Shown here in pieces: positions 24,950 through 32,948 of a stretch of 59,293 bases of DNA. The position numbers were made by a program, and so were the translations under genes. The number at the start of each line of letters is the position of its first letter. Within the stretch, counting starts at the first letter, position 1. The notes beneath the pieces were generated by a model. The model had not been told where the DNA came from. It did not search any database and saw only the letters and a list, made by a program, of their open reading frames with translations. The DNA comes from a virus, in the IMG/VR virus record IMGVR_UViG_3300029286_000042, positions 1 to 59,293 of that record; one strand, 5' to 3'.

Positions 24950-24961
24950 GACGACGGCTGG

Positions 24962-24991
24962 ATTGTATGCGACACCAGCAACAGAGGTCAA
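24962..24991 (-). promoter_or_regulatory. Promoter TTGACC-18-TACAAT
   Basis: On the minus strand TTGACC and TACAAT are 18 bases apart, a near-consensus sigma-70 promoter. Its -35 element overlaps the end of the preceding gene. It should drive the 24.4-24.8 kb gene and perhaps the DUF5131 gene, which starts in an ATGA overlap. Confidence 0.6.
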
Positions 24992-25245
24992 GCCTCCGCC
25001 TCGTGCGCCGCCAGGACCGCCTTGACTCCTTCCAGTAGGCGCTTGCGACTCTCCCCCATGAATCTGAGCTTCCCAGCCGACGTGTAGACGAAGAGGTAGA
25101 GCTCCGCACAGTCCCGCACCTCGTAGACATCGCCGAGCGCCTCCATCGGCTTGCAACGCGCCCCACACGCCAGGTGCATCTCGGCGACCCCTTCGACTTC
25201 CCCCTTCTCCACTGGCCGACACTCCCGGTCGATGAAGTGAATCAC
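24988..25245 (-). CDS. Hypothetical protein
   Basis: Predicted 85 residues, one ATGA overlap with the gene upstream. The centre (CAELYLFVYTSAGKLRFMGE) looks like two beta strands, and the end is helical (RLLEGVKAVLAAHEAEA). Three cysteines are spread too widely for an obvious metal site. No family recognised. Confidence 0.5.
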   Translation of the reverse strand: MIHFIDRECRPVEKGEVEGVAEMHLACGARCKPMEALGDVYEVRDCAELYLFVYTSAGKLRFMGESRKRLLEGVKAVLAAHEAEA

Positions 25246-25463
25246 GAAGACCGCCTCCGGTGCTCAGAAGCCAGTGCCGAACGCGATTCCTGCTTCTTCA
25301 CATCCTCATCGTCCGGTGCATCGACGCGCACTGGTTTCACCGCACCACACTTTGAACACTCCGCCACCGTCTTCCCTCCCTGCACCTTCGCCCTAGGCCA
25401 GATCCTGAGGTAGCCAGTGTCAGCCCCGCACTCGTCGCACTTAGGGTTGCCCAGAATCTTCAT
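25242..25463 (-). CDS. Small zinc-ribbon protein
   Basis: Predicted 73 residues. CDECGADTGYLRIWP and CSKCGAVKPVRV give two CxxCG knuckles about 25 residues apart, a classic zinc ribbon. The rest is acidic then basic. It is ATGA-coupled to the helical protein upstream. It could be a transcription- or protein-binding adaptor, but nothing shows a partner. Confidence 0.6.
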   Translation of the reverse strand: MKILGNPKCDECGADTGYLRIWPRAKVQGGKTVAECSKCGAVKPVRVDAPDDEDVKKQESRSALASEHRRRSS

Positions 25464-25810
25464 GCGCCGACCTCCTCCCCTCGACAGAACGCCGCCGCCG
25501 CGCGTGACGCGATCTCTTCCAGAGTCTCGCTCGGATTCTCGCGGTAGCCTTCGATTCCTTCGGCAATAGAGCGCCAGAGTTCCGCGATCCACACCGCCGC
25601 CTGCTTGACCGCCAGAGAGAGCGCGCGCATCGCCTCACCCACCTCGTCCAGCGTCACCCCGATACGCGCCCGGCTCAGTGACATAGAGAGCACCGCGGCC
25701 CCATGCCTGCGCAGCCACTCACTCTCTCGGCGTGTTACCCTGGCATGTGGTTCGCCACGCGCTTCCGCCAACAGCTTCCCGACGAGCTTCGCCTGGCGCC
25801 TTTTGTTCAT
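25460..25810 (-). CDS. Helical hypothetical protein
   Basis: Predicted 116 residues, mostly alpha-helical. The basic N-terminus (MNKRRQAKLVGKLLAEARGE) is followed by repeated amphipathic segments such as MRALSLAVKQAAVWIAELWR. There is no metal or nucleotide motif. Neighbours on both sides are zinc-ribbon proteins. Confidence 0.5.
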   Translation of the reverse strand: MNKRRQAKLVGKLLAEARGEPHARVTRRESEWLRRHGAAVLSMSLSRARIGVTLDEVGEAMRALSLAVKQAAVWIAELWRSIAEGIEGYRENPSETLEEIASRAAAAFCRGEEVGA

Positions 25811-25813
25811 CTC

Positions 25814-26041
25814 TCATCCCCGCCCCTTCGTGTAGCCCTTCGCCCGATACCCTACCGCCACACGCGGAGGCAAGACCAGGACAGGCCCCAACATCTCACA
25901 GTACGGGCATGGATAGTGCCTCCGCGTCGAGAAGCCGATAGACGCATCATCCAACGGCAACGAAGCCGTGAACTCCTCCCCACACCCCGAACACTCCACA
26001 CGGCAGGACCGCGTCGCGCTCCGCTCATCGCTCGTCCCCAT
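25814..26041 (-). CDS. Small zinc-ribbon protein
   Basis: Predicted 75 residues. CSGCGEEFTASLPLDD and CPYCEMLGPV form a CxxC-x27-CxxC zinc ribbon. The C-terminus is basic (YRAKGYTKGRG). It overlaps the HNH-like gene end by 17 bases and is one of several ribbons in this stretch. Confidence 0.6.
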   Translation of the reverse strand: MGTSDERSATRSCRVECSGCGEEFTASLPLDDASIGFSTRRHYPCPYCEMLGPVLVLPPRVAVGYRAKGYTKGRG

Positions 26042-27098
26042 CTCCCTCCGCCCCTCCTTCTGGCGCCGGCAGCGTCTCTTCCGCCATCGGCAGCTCGGTG
26101 AGGTCGACGACCTTCAGCATGTTGCCATCGGCGTCTTGAAGCCCGCCCGTCTTGCCCCTCTTCCACTTCCAACCCTTCACAAGCCGCCCGAGGGCGAAGA
26201 CCACGACATCAGCCCCCTGGTTCTCAGGCTGTTCGAGAACCTTCTCCACATCGAACGCCCGGTAGACGCGGATCTGCGGATCGATCTCGATCTCTTCGCG
26301 CATCCCCGCCCCTTCGTGACCATCACACGACATCGGATCGGTGAACACCGCGTACAGCCCAGCCGTTCGGCTCGTGATCCCGAGGTCTGCGAGCTTCTGC
26401 TTCGCCTCCGCCTTCCCGAGGCCGACCATCTCCACGAGGAATGCCTGCACCCCGTCCCGGTCGAGCGTGCCGAACAGTCGTCGCGCCGAGCAGTTCATGA
26501 GGATCTCGACGAAGCTCGTGGGCAACCCTACCGGCCACGCCAAGTCGTGCTGCTCCAACCACTCCGCCGCCAGAGCCTCACGCATCGCCACTTCCGAGTC
26601 GAAGCCGTGCGCCCGGAAGAACGCCTCTGGACTCACCGCCTCCGGGTCCAAGAGATCGAAGCCCCGGTAGAGTTCGAGCATCGCGCACGCCCTCGACCCC
26701 TCAACGCGCTGCACTCCCTCCATCGACCCGAGAATCGCTCGCAACCGCTTCACGCGCTGTAGGACGTGAACGTAGAGCTGGTCATGAGGAACACGCACGC
26801 CGTCGCGATCTTCGACTTCCAAGATCGGCGCCGGCCTCCCATCCTCGTCCGTGTGCGCCATGTCGCAAGCCACAATCTTGAATCCATCCAGATGCAACTT
26901 CTGCGGATGGCACAACGGGCACCCGAGATTGAGCTTCTCTGGCTGGTTGCACTCCGCATCTTCCGGCATCCCGCCCATCCCCTGATGGTCCGAGTGCACG
27001 AGGTGAACGCCCTCTGTGTAGGCGTGACGATGGAAGAACGCGCACGCCCCTTCTGTTCTCTCCGTGACCTGCTTCCTTGTCTGATCGCTGACTGGCAT
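26025..27098 (-). CDS. Protein with HNH-like N-terminus
   Basis: Predicted 357 residues. The first 80 residues contain EGACAFFHRHAYTEGVHLVH, then HQGMGG, NQPEKLNLGCPLCHPQKLHL. This is the order of an HNH nuclease (EIHHR, asparagine, CxxCH, final histidine) but it reads LVHSDHQG and CPLCHPQ, so the domain is probably intact or slightly degenerate. The central part (about 120-290) is alpha-rich and unknown; the end is acidic. It could be a homing-type or accessory nuclease. Start chosen because the upstream stop is two bases away. Confidence 0.6.
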   Translation of the reverse strand: MPVSDQTRKQVTERTEGACAFFHRHAYTEGVHLVHSDHQGMGGMPEDAECNQPEKLNLGCPLCHPQKLHLDGFKIVACDMAHTDEDGRPAPILEVEDRDGVRVPHDQLYVHVLQRVKRLRAILGSMEGVQRVEGSRACAMLELYRGFDLLDPEAVSPEAFFRAHGFDSEVAMREALAAEWLEQHDLAWPVGLPTSFVEILMNCSARRLFGTLDRDGVQAFLVEMVGLGKAEAKQKLADLGITSRTAGLYAVFTDPMSCDGHEGAGMREEIEIDPQIRVYRAFDVEKVLEQPENQGADVVVFALGRLVKGWKWKRGKTGGLQDADGNMLKVVDLTELPMAEETLPAPEGGAEGDGDER

Positions 27099-27100
27099 TG

Positions 27101-27751
27101 CTACACCCTCCCCGGCTTCTCGACGAGCTTCTTGTCGCGCCCCTGACCGACGAGAATTGTCTCCCACTTCAAGACCAAGAGCCACGGATTGAGCCTCGCC
27201 GGCCCGTGTAGGTCGGCGAACCACAGCAAGAAGTCCTCGACGCTCTCCGCCCCCTCTTCTCGGGCATCAGACTCCGTGAGATCGTTGAGTCGCTCCAGCT
27301 GCACGCTCGTCAAGAAGACGAGGAAGCGCGCCGCCCAATTCGGGAGGTGGAGCGATGGGTGACCGCCTTCCAACCGCTTGAAGTGCGCGAGGGTTTCGAG
27401 CATCTCCGGCTCAGGCTCGAACCCGTCGCCGCACACCGGATCAGACGCCGTGAACGTGATACGGCCACCGTGGAACGACCACGGCTCCCTGATCCAGAGC
27501 ATCGACTTCGCGCCACCGTACGGCGAGTCGACGACAACCTCTTCACCAGTCCGCGTATTCCTCAACTCCCACCGCCGCGTGCCGTTGACGGGCTCGCCTC
27601 CCGGAGCCCGCACGATCCACTCATCCGGCCTGATGTTGATCTCCGAGAGGCATGCAGGCATGCGCCGCGTCTGCCACTTCCTCCGCTCGCAGATCGCCCT
27701 CACGCCGCGCTCACACATCAGGAGCTGCTGCTTCTTCTCATCACTCGACAT
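27101..27751 (-). CDS. Conserved phage protein (ASCH/PUA-like)
   Basis: Predicted 216 residues. The beginning LLMCERGVRAICERRKWQTRRM resembles the frequent phage pattern 'PILF...MV.AIL.GRKTQTRR', and SMLWIREPWSF corresponds to the family's 'lWVRETW'. FLTSVQLERLNDLTESDAREEG followed by the C-terminal NPWLLVLKWE fits the same family, thought to have a PUA/ASCH RNA-binding fold. Function unknown. Overlaps the dnaB end by 11 bases. Confidence 0.72.
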   Translation of the reverse strand: MSSDEKKQQLLMCERGVRAICERRKWQTRRMPACLSEINIRPDEWIVRAPGGEPVNGTRRWELRNTRTGEEVVVDSPYGGAKSMLWIREPWSFHGGRITFTASDPVCGDGFEPEPEMLETLAHFKRLEGGHPSLHLPNWAARFLVFLTSVQLERLNDLTESDAREEGAESVEDFLLWFADLHGPARLNPWLLVLKWETILVGQGRDKKLVEKPGRV

Positions 27752-30392
27752 CCGACACCCCTTCCTCGCTCACCGCTTCGTAGAACGTCGCCGACCGCTT
27801 GATGAAGACGACCTTCACCGCGCCAGGAGGCCCGTTCCGCTGCTTCGCGACGATGACCTCCGCCGGCACGCCATCGCGCACCCTCCCATCCTCCGGCGGA
27901 CCATCCTGCGAGTCGCCACGGTAGACGAAGAGGACGACGTCCGCATCCTGCTCGATCGCCCCCGAGTTATGATTCACGAGCCCGTCAGCTAACCACGAGG
28001 CAGGACCAGGAACCGTCAGATCGTAGACCTGCTCCTCGCCGTCAGGTTCGATGCTGACTATTGTGTCCCAAAAGAGGTCGTCCGTTGCCGCGCGCCGCAG
28101 CTCCGCATCGTTGAGTATCCTAGCGTAATCTAGGATCGTGCTTCGCGAGGGAGCGAACTTGAAGTGCGCCGATCCACCATAAGCAGTGCCGCGCGCCGAA
28201 GCCATTGCTCTGGTCGTGATACCCTTCGCCACCATCACTGCGCGAACCCTTGAGAAGATCTCTTTTGGAAGTGTGTCGATATTCGTGTTCACCGACGTTC
28301 GCGCGAGCATGTCTTCGAGCCTCCGCGCGTTATCCACGCGCGGGCCGAATGCTCCGACAAACTCAAGGAACCTCCGCTGATCCGGCGAACCTGAGACGTC
28401 CACCGTGTACAAGGTCGATCCCTTCGACGCGACTGTGCGAATCCGCCCAACGATCCTGAATCGAAGCAGCAAAGCAGCGACGTCCTCAACCAACGCGCGG
28501 CTGCACGTAGCGAAATAGACTCTCGCCCGCTCTGGAGTGATACCGCTCGGCGAGACCCATATGCAGCCGTCCGTAGCCCACAGGTGGCGCAGCAAGAGCG
28601 CGATCTGATCATTCCGAAGACAGAAGACGGCACCAGGGAGATGCTTTTCGTGAGATCGCTGGTTCCAGATTCCCAATTCGCGGAGCCAGGCATTCACTCC
28701 GGCACGATGCCATCGGTTCCCGTTGCCTTTGATGACGAGTTGGTGCCAATTCCCACGCCCTGCGTGTCGGGTGGATTCGCAGCCGAATCCACGCAGCGCA
28801 GCGGTCACAACAGCCTCGCTATTCTCTTCGGAAGAGGTAGTGTACCTGAGGGGACGGTGGGTCAGATAACTGCCATCGCCAACAAGATGCCCAAGCAGAA
28901 TGACTTTCTCCTCTTCCCATACCTCAGGAGCAGATGGCTCAGGCGCCACACGCGCCATCGCCATTCGTTCTCCGACCGCCATGCTCTCGATGCGTCGCCA
29001 ACCGCGTCCCGTTAGGAATCGATGCCGTGCAGTCACTCGGATGAAACGCCCGCTTGAGGTGGTTATCTTGAATACAGGCCGCACGCCAACGGGCCACACA
29101 GCATCGCTCTGAGCCCGCACGACAGAGCCGGCTTCCGATACGGCAAGCACTTCCGGAGACTTGCCTGTTAGGTCTGAGATGCTCACGCGCCGCCCATCTG
29201 CGAGCATTACCCTCGTCTCGCCTGTCACGCATTCCCTCAAGTCTGAGAGCCGAGGCCGCTTCGAGTCGCGCTTCTCCACCTCGCGACTGAGCTGCGACAC
29301 GGCGACGACCGGAAGGTTCAACTCGCGCGCCAACTTCTTGAGCGACCGTGTGATGTACGCGACCTCCTGCTCACGCGACGGCGTTTTGACTCCCGCCTCC
29401 ATGAGCTGAAGGTAGTCGACGAGTATCATGCGCAGATCAGGGTATTGGGCACACATCCTCCGCGCCCTAGCTCTGATGTCCACCACCGTCGCCCCCGGCG
29501 AGTCATCGATGAGCATACTGCCCAGGCGCAGACGCGGGACAGCAGAAACGATCTCGCGCCAGTCCTTTGTCTCCAAGAACCCCGTCCGCATCTTGTGGAG
29601 ATCCGTCCCCGATTCTCCAGTGAGCAGGCGTTCGAGCACTTGCTCCTTGGACATCTCCAGCGAGAAGAAGCCGATGGTCCCCTGGCTCTTCGTCAGCATG
29701 TTGCGGGCAAACGCCAGGACGAGGCTCGACTTCCCCGTTCCCGGTCGGCCAGCGACGACGATGAGATCCGACGGCATAAGGCCACCCGTCAACCCATCGA
29801 GCCGAGCGAAGTGGGTACGCACTCCGACACATCTCCCAGGGTCCTTGTGCCGCGCCTCCAACTCGCCGATGTGTTCGACGAAGAACGATTCAGCGGAGAC
29901 GAACGTCCGGCTTGTGCCACGGTTTGCGATGTCGAAGATCTCCGATTCCGACGCGTCGACGAGTTCAGCGACAGGCGACTGTTCATCGTACCCACGCTCC
30001 GCGATGATCCCACCGGCCTCGATCAGCGACCGGCGCATCGCCTTGTCACGGATCACCTTCGCGTAGTATTCGAGCGCCGTTACCGAAGCCCCCCTCGACA
30101 GCAGCTCGTTCAAGTAGAGGCGCCCGCCAGCCCTCTCCATCTCGCCCTGCGCCTCTAGATAGTTCGCGAGGAGGATGACGTCAATCGGCTCCCCTTCAGC
30201 GAACATCTGGACGAGCGCCCGGAAGATGACTCGATGCTTCTGGAGATAGAAGTCCGCCGCCTTGAGCGCCTCAACGGCAAACGGCACACCTTCCCCCTGA
30301 TACAGCAAGCAGCACCCGAGCAGCAGTTGCTCCGCCTCCACATTCTTCGGCAGCTCTCGTACGCCGCCGGCGCCCTCATCTTGCCCCGCCAT
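27741..30392 (-). CDS. dnaB: Replicative DNA helicase DnaB with intein
   Basis: Predicted 883 residues including a 422-residue intein; the spliced helicase would be about 461 residues, the usual DnaB size. DnaB hexamers unwind DNA at the fork. The N-terminal domain (VEAEQLLLGCCL onward) is typical, Walker A AGRPGTGKSS lies at about 214-223, and the Walker B/H2 region is MILVDYLQLM. The arginine-finger end reads QDADVVLFVYR. The intein interrupts RLSDLRE/SGAIEQDAD, a well known DnaB insertion point. The ATG at 30392 (GGAGG nearby) is preferred to an upstream TTG. The helicase loader gene is 27 bases upstream. Confidence 0.92.
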   Translation of the reverse strand: MAGQDEGAGGVRELPKNVEAEQLLLGCCLLYQGEGVPFAVEALKAADFYLQKHRVIFRALVQMFAEGEPIDVILLANYLEAQGEMERAGGRLYLNELLSRGASVTALEYYAKVIRDKAMRRSLIEAGGIIAERGYDEQSPVAELVDASESEIFDIANRGTSRTFVSAESFFVEHIGELEARHKDPGRCVGVRTHFARLDGLTGGLMPSDLIVVAGRPGTGKSSLVLAFARNMLTKSQGTIGFFSLEMSKEQVLERLLTGESGTDLHKMRTGFLETKDWREIVSAVPRLRLGSMLIDDSPGATVVDIRARARRMCAQYPDLRMILVDYLQLMEAGVKTPSREQEVAYITRSLKKLARELNLPVVAVSQLSREVEKRDSKRPRLSDLRECVTGETRVMLADGRRVSISDLTGKSPEVLAVSEAGSVVRAQSDAVWPVGVRPVFKITTSSGRFIRVTARHRFLTGRGWRRIESMAVGERMAMARVAPEPSAPEVWEEEKVILLGHLVGDGSYLTHRPLRYTTSSEENSEAVVTAALRGFGCESTRHAGRGNWHQLVIKGNGNRWHRAGVNAWLRELGIWNQRSHEKHLPGAVFCLRNDQIALLLRHLWATDGCIWVSPSGITPERARVYFATCSRALVEDVAALLLRFRIVGRIRTVASKGSTLYTVDVSGSPDQRRFLEFVGAFGPRVDNARRLEDMLARTSVNTNIDTLPKEIFSRVRAVMVAKGITTRAMASARGTAYGGSAHFKFAPSRSTILDYARILNDAELRRAATDDLFWDTIVSIEPDGEEQVYDLTVPGPASWLADGLVNHNSGAIEQDADVVLFVYRGDSQDGPPEDGRVRDGVPAEVIVAKQRNGPPGAVKVVFIKRSATFYEAVSEEGVSDVE
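27966..29231 (-). mobile_element. Intein with LAGLIDADG-type endonuclease domain in DnaB
   Basis: A 422-codon in-frame insertion begins with CVTGETRVMLADGR and ends with LADGLVNHN before the serine of the extein. The first cysteine, penultimate histidine, terminal asparagine and +1 serine are the splicing residues, so it should be active. Block B lies near RVTARHRFLTGRGW. The middle has LLGHLVGDGSYL, a LAGLIDADG (DOD) motif, and LLLRHLWATDGCIW, a second one. The endonuclease probably homes into the conserved P-loop helicase site. Codon use resembles the host gene. Confidence 0.93.
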
Positions 30393-30419
30393 CTCCCTCC
30401 CGCCTGAACTCCTCAACCC

Positions 30420-30968
30420 CTACGCACTCGCCACGCCAAGCGCCTCCATCCTCCCATCAACCGGGAGGGCGAAAGGCGCCGAAAGGCGCTGCGACGCGAA
30501 CAGCTCAACCTGCGCCGCGTAGTAGCGGGAGAACGCAGAACGAACCGCCGCCCGGTTCTCGCCTTCCGCCAGCTCGCGGTATCCGACCTGCTTCGCCGCG
30601 CTGCGAATCGCAGGGTCAAGAGACAGGAACGTATCCCAAGCGCCGTCATCGAAGACCTGAGCGCGCTCAAGACCTTCGCGGCACGCCTTCACCGCGCGCT
30701 CGAACGCCTCACCCTCCGTCGGCTTCTCGGATTGAATCAGAGCCACCGCCTCCTGGTAGATCGCACCAGGCGCGAGAGGATAGCGCCGCGTGGCCTTCCG
30801 CACAGCACTCACCGTAGCCCGCAGCAAGAGATCGTCAGGGACGCCCGCGAACATCTCGTCCCACGTCTTCCACATCTCCTGCACGCTCTCCTCGTTATCA
30901 GGAAAGGTGAAACCGACGGTGGCATGCAACATCGACGCAGCTTTCAAGAGCCCAGCTTTGGTCGCCAT
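30420..30968 (-). CDS. Putative helicase loader (G39P-like)
   Basis: Predicted 182 residues. The N-terminal TVGFTFPDNEESVQEMWKTW, DLLLRATVSAVRKATR and PLAPGAIYQEA match the small helical loaders that bring the DnaB-type helicase to the origin in phages such as SPP1 ('fP......v..W...f.d.p.e.l..Av......k..yPPtiaei'). Its immediate neighbour is dnaB and it follows a promoter, which supports the role. The C-terminal 90 residues are divergent. Confidence 0.7.
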   Translation of the reverse strand: MATKAGLLKAASMLHATVGFTFPDNEESVQEMWKTWDEMFAGVPDDLLLRATVSAVRKATRRYPLAPGAIYQEAVALIQSEKPTEGEAFERAVKACREGLERAQVFDDGAWDTFLSLDPAIRSAAKQVGYRELAEGENRAAVRSAFSRYYAAQVELFASQRLSAPFALPVDGRMEALGVASA

Positions 30969-30994
30969 CGCGTTTGTCCACCTCCTTGACGCTC

Positions 30995-31022
30995 AGTATA
31001 CCTGAGGACCACAATGAAACAA
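30995..31022 (-). promoter_or_regulatory. Promoter TTGTTT-16-TATACT with dyad
   Basis: On the minus strand TTGTTT is followed after 16 bases by TATACT, with CCTCAGG just before the -10 box. A dyad CTCAG-GTATA-CTGAG covers the -10 element, a plausible repressor site. It should drive the helicase loader and dnaB; a GGAGG lies near the gene start at 30968. Confidence 0.72.
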
Positions 31023-31063
31023 AGCGCCACGCCCCGCATTGTTTCCCCGCCCCCTCTCGAATC

Positions 31064-32053
31064 TCATGCACCATCCGGCGACGACTCCCCCTCTTGCAGC
31101 CACCGCGTCGTGCCGTTCCGCGCCGCATCCATCGGGTCGAAGGACTTCCTCCCAGCGCGATCCCACTCCCTGGCCTCACCGAGATAGCCCGGGAACTTCT
31201 CCTGCCCGAAGATCGTCTGCGGGCGGTAGTAGCCTGACATTGCCGGGTCGCTCCCCCAGTGCGCGTGCTGATACTCCACGACGAGCAAGATGTCTTCGCG
31301 AGTCGCCCCTTCCGCCACCCGCGCCTTGAGCCCGCTGCCAACACGCCACCGCGCCGCGCCCGTCCTCCCGGTGAGCGCGTTCATCAGGTCCAGCGCCTCC
31401 ACTTCAACCGCTTCCGCCTGCGTCAGAGGATCGTCCACCGACTGCGGCTCCTCCCCTCTCCCTGCACCCTCACCCCCAGAACTAGACGAAGACCTAGAAC
31501 TAGACCTAGAACTAGATGTCGAAATAGCCCCCTGCCTCGCGGTCACGTCAAGGACTCCAGAAGGACTCCTCTCGGACTCCCCTGAAAGCCCTTCCGGACG
31601 CACTTCCATGCCGAAGAGAGTGTCGCTATGGCTCATCTCTTGAATCGAATGGAGTAGGTGTCGGAGGTTCGGCGCGTGCTCGCGGACCGCCGCGAACAGC
31701 CGGGCGATGAGCGGTGATCGAGGAAGCTGCCGAAGGTCGTCGATCGCCCCCTTCTCACAGGCCCCAGCCGACAGTCGATGCCACTTGAAGTAGGTAACGA
31801 CGAACACCAACCGCCCCGGCTCATCGAACGCGATCAGCCCGCGCCTCTCCAGCTCTGCGACCGCCTCTTCCACCTTTGCCAACGGCCACTCAAGATCGTC
31901 GGCCATGTACGGAAGTGGAAGCCTGTAGTAGCCCAGCATGTTCGCGTGCTTGTTCGCCAACAGGTACCCGAAGGCGAGCTTCCCTTGGTCAGATAGCCCG
32001 CGTACTGAAGGACTTTCCCACATCCTGCATTGGATCATCCCGAATGACAGCAT
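31064..32053 (-). CDS. Replisome organizer-like protein
   Basis: Predicted 329 residues from an ATG with GGGGAAGGGGCGGGG. The N-terminal winged-helix-like region (MIQCRMWESPSVRGLSDQGK, then LGYYRLPLPYMADDLEW and VAELERRGLIAFD) fits phage replication initiators. A serine-rich linker follows (about 190-215) and then the C-terminal family motif YYRPQTIFGQEKFPGYL. This arrangement is the pattern of conserved phage replisome-organizer proteins that load helicase at the origin. The origin itself was not identified. Confidence 0.75.
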   Translation of the reverse strand: MLSFGMIQCRMWESPSVRGLSDQGKLAFGYLLANKHANMLGYYRLPLPYMADDLEWPLAKVEEAVAELERRGLIAFDEPGRLVFVVTYFKWHRLSAGACEKGAIDDLRQLPRSPLIARLFAAVREHAPNLRHLLHSIQEMSHSDTLFGMEVRPEGLSGESERSPSGVLDVTARQGAISTSSSRSSSRSSSSSGGEGAGRGEEPQSVDDPLTQAEAVEVEALDLMNALTGRTGAARWRVGSGLKARVAEGATREDILLVVEYQHAHWGSDPAMSGYYRPQTIFGQEKFPGYLGEAREWDRAGRKSFDPMDAARNGTTRWLQEGESSPDGA

Positions 32054-32060
32054 CCCCGCC

Positions 32061-32129
32061 CCTTCCCCTCTGAGTGGGAAGGCAGGCAAGGCCCTCCGCT
32101 CAGAGACAGGCTGTTGTCAGCCTACGGAG
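32061..32129 (-). promoter_or_regulatory. Structured leader with hidden ribosome binding site
   Basis: The RNA upstream of the replisome-organizer start can fold two hairpins. One pairs CCTTCCC with GGGGAAGG and so covers the ribosome binding site (32061-32082). The other is AGGCTG-ACAA-CAGCCT (32108-32123) inside a CTCCG/CGGAG outer stem. Such sequestration could adjust expression by temperature, ribosomes or a protein; only pairing is seen. Confidence 0.4.
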
Positions 32130-32146
32130 AGCCCGCCGCCCGTTTC

Positions 32147-32485
32147 TCATTCTTCCGCCGCCCCGAAAGAGAGCCGCAACTCTTCAGGCACCACCCGGAC
32201 GAGCTTGTAGCGCCAGTCCTTTGCCCCGAATCGCTTCGCCGGCTCCAGGCGCATGCCGTGTTCTGGTTTCGACTCCAACTCCCGGCGGATCGACGACATA
32301 TGCGTGGAGATCGCCGTCGTCAGCCCACAGACCCGAACCACCTCACCCGCCGACACGTACTCGCCAAGGTGAGCGTAGAGTAGTCTGAAGATCTGCTCTT
32401 CAACCGTTCCCGGATGAGTGATCGACCCGCCGAGATGCCCTTTGCCACGCTCCGCATTGCGAACCCGCTCGCTCCGCTCCTCCAT
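32147..32485 (-). CDS. Winged-helix DNA-binding protein
   Basis: Predicted 112 residues. VEEQIFRLLYAHLGEYVSAG, VVRVCG, AISTHMSSIRRELESK and a WRYKLV wing are like the C-terminal winged helix of response regulators, where the recognition helix begins 'HI..LR.KL'. It may regulate replication or recombination genes. It lies 25 bases from the -10 of the 32517-32545 promoter. Confidence 0.6.
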   Translation of the reverse strand: MEERSERVRNAERGKGHLGGSITHPGTVEEQIFRLLYAHLGEYVSAGEVVRVCGLTTAISTHMSSIRRELESKPEHGMRLEPAKRFGAKDWRYKLVRVVPEELRLSFGAAEE

Positions 32486-32516
32486 CTTCCCCCCACTTCC
32501 CCCGCCCTAGACTCCC

Positions 32517-32545
32517 ACCATACGGCTCGCCCGGCGTCGGTACAA
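32517..32545 (-). promoter_or_regulatory. Promoter TTGTAC-17-TATGGT
   Basis: On the minus strand TTGTAC and TATGGT are 17 bases apart in the 136-bp gap before the winged-helix gene. Expected transcription start leaves a leader of about 25 bases, enough for the GGGGGAAG binding site. The gap holds no other feature I can see. Confidence 0.5.
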
Positions 32546-32621
32546 CGTCACCCCCACATCTCCACCGCCAAGCCAAGCGAACCGATTCCCGGCCCCTCCC
32601 CCTTCACCATACGCCCCGCCA

Positions 32622-32948
32622 TCACCGAGTCGACGCCCCCACAATCTCGTCGCGGATCACACACCGCGAAGCGCGTTGCCGAGACTTCTGGAAGCGCCTA
32701 TGCGCTCGCACCACCCTCAACCCTTCCGCCGTCAGCTTCGCGTGGAAGTACGGCAGGCGCCCCGCTCCGTCGTAGTCGCGAGTGCAAGCCGTGATCTCAA
32801 TGAGGCGCGGTGCGTGCTGTTCAACGAGCCGCAACTCCTCCGCCTCGCGGCGCCCGAACACGTCGACGCCACCGACCACCCCCAGGAGTACGTTGTAGAC
32901 GTCTCGCGGAAACTCTATCTGTACGTCGTCCTTCTCCTCTCGGCTCAT
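32622..32948 (-). CDS. Hypothetical protein
   Basis: Predicted 108 residues. IEFPRDVYNVLLGVVGGVDV and KLTAEGLRVVRAHRRF hint at an alpha/beta fold. It is very basic at the end (RRFQKSRQRASRCVIR). It overlaps the start of the SbcC-like gene as ATGA and is probably co-translated. Confidence 0.5.
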   Translation of the reverse strand: MSREEKDDVQIEFPRDVYNVLLGVVGGVDVFGRREAEELRLVEQHAPRLIEITACTRDYDGAGRLPYFHAKLTAEGLRVVRAHRRFQKSRQRASRCVIRDEIVGASTR

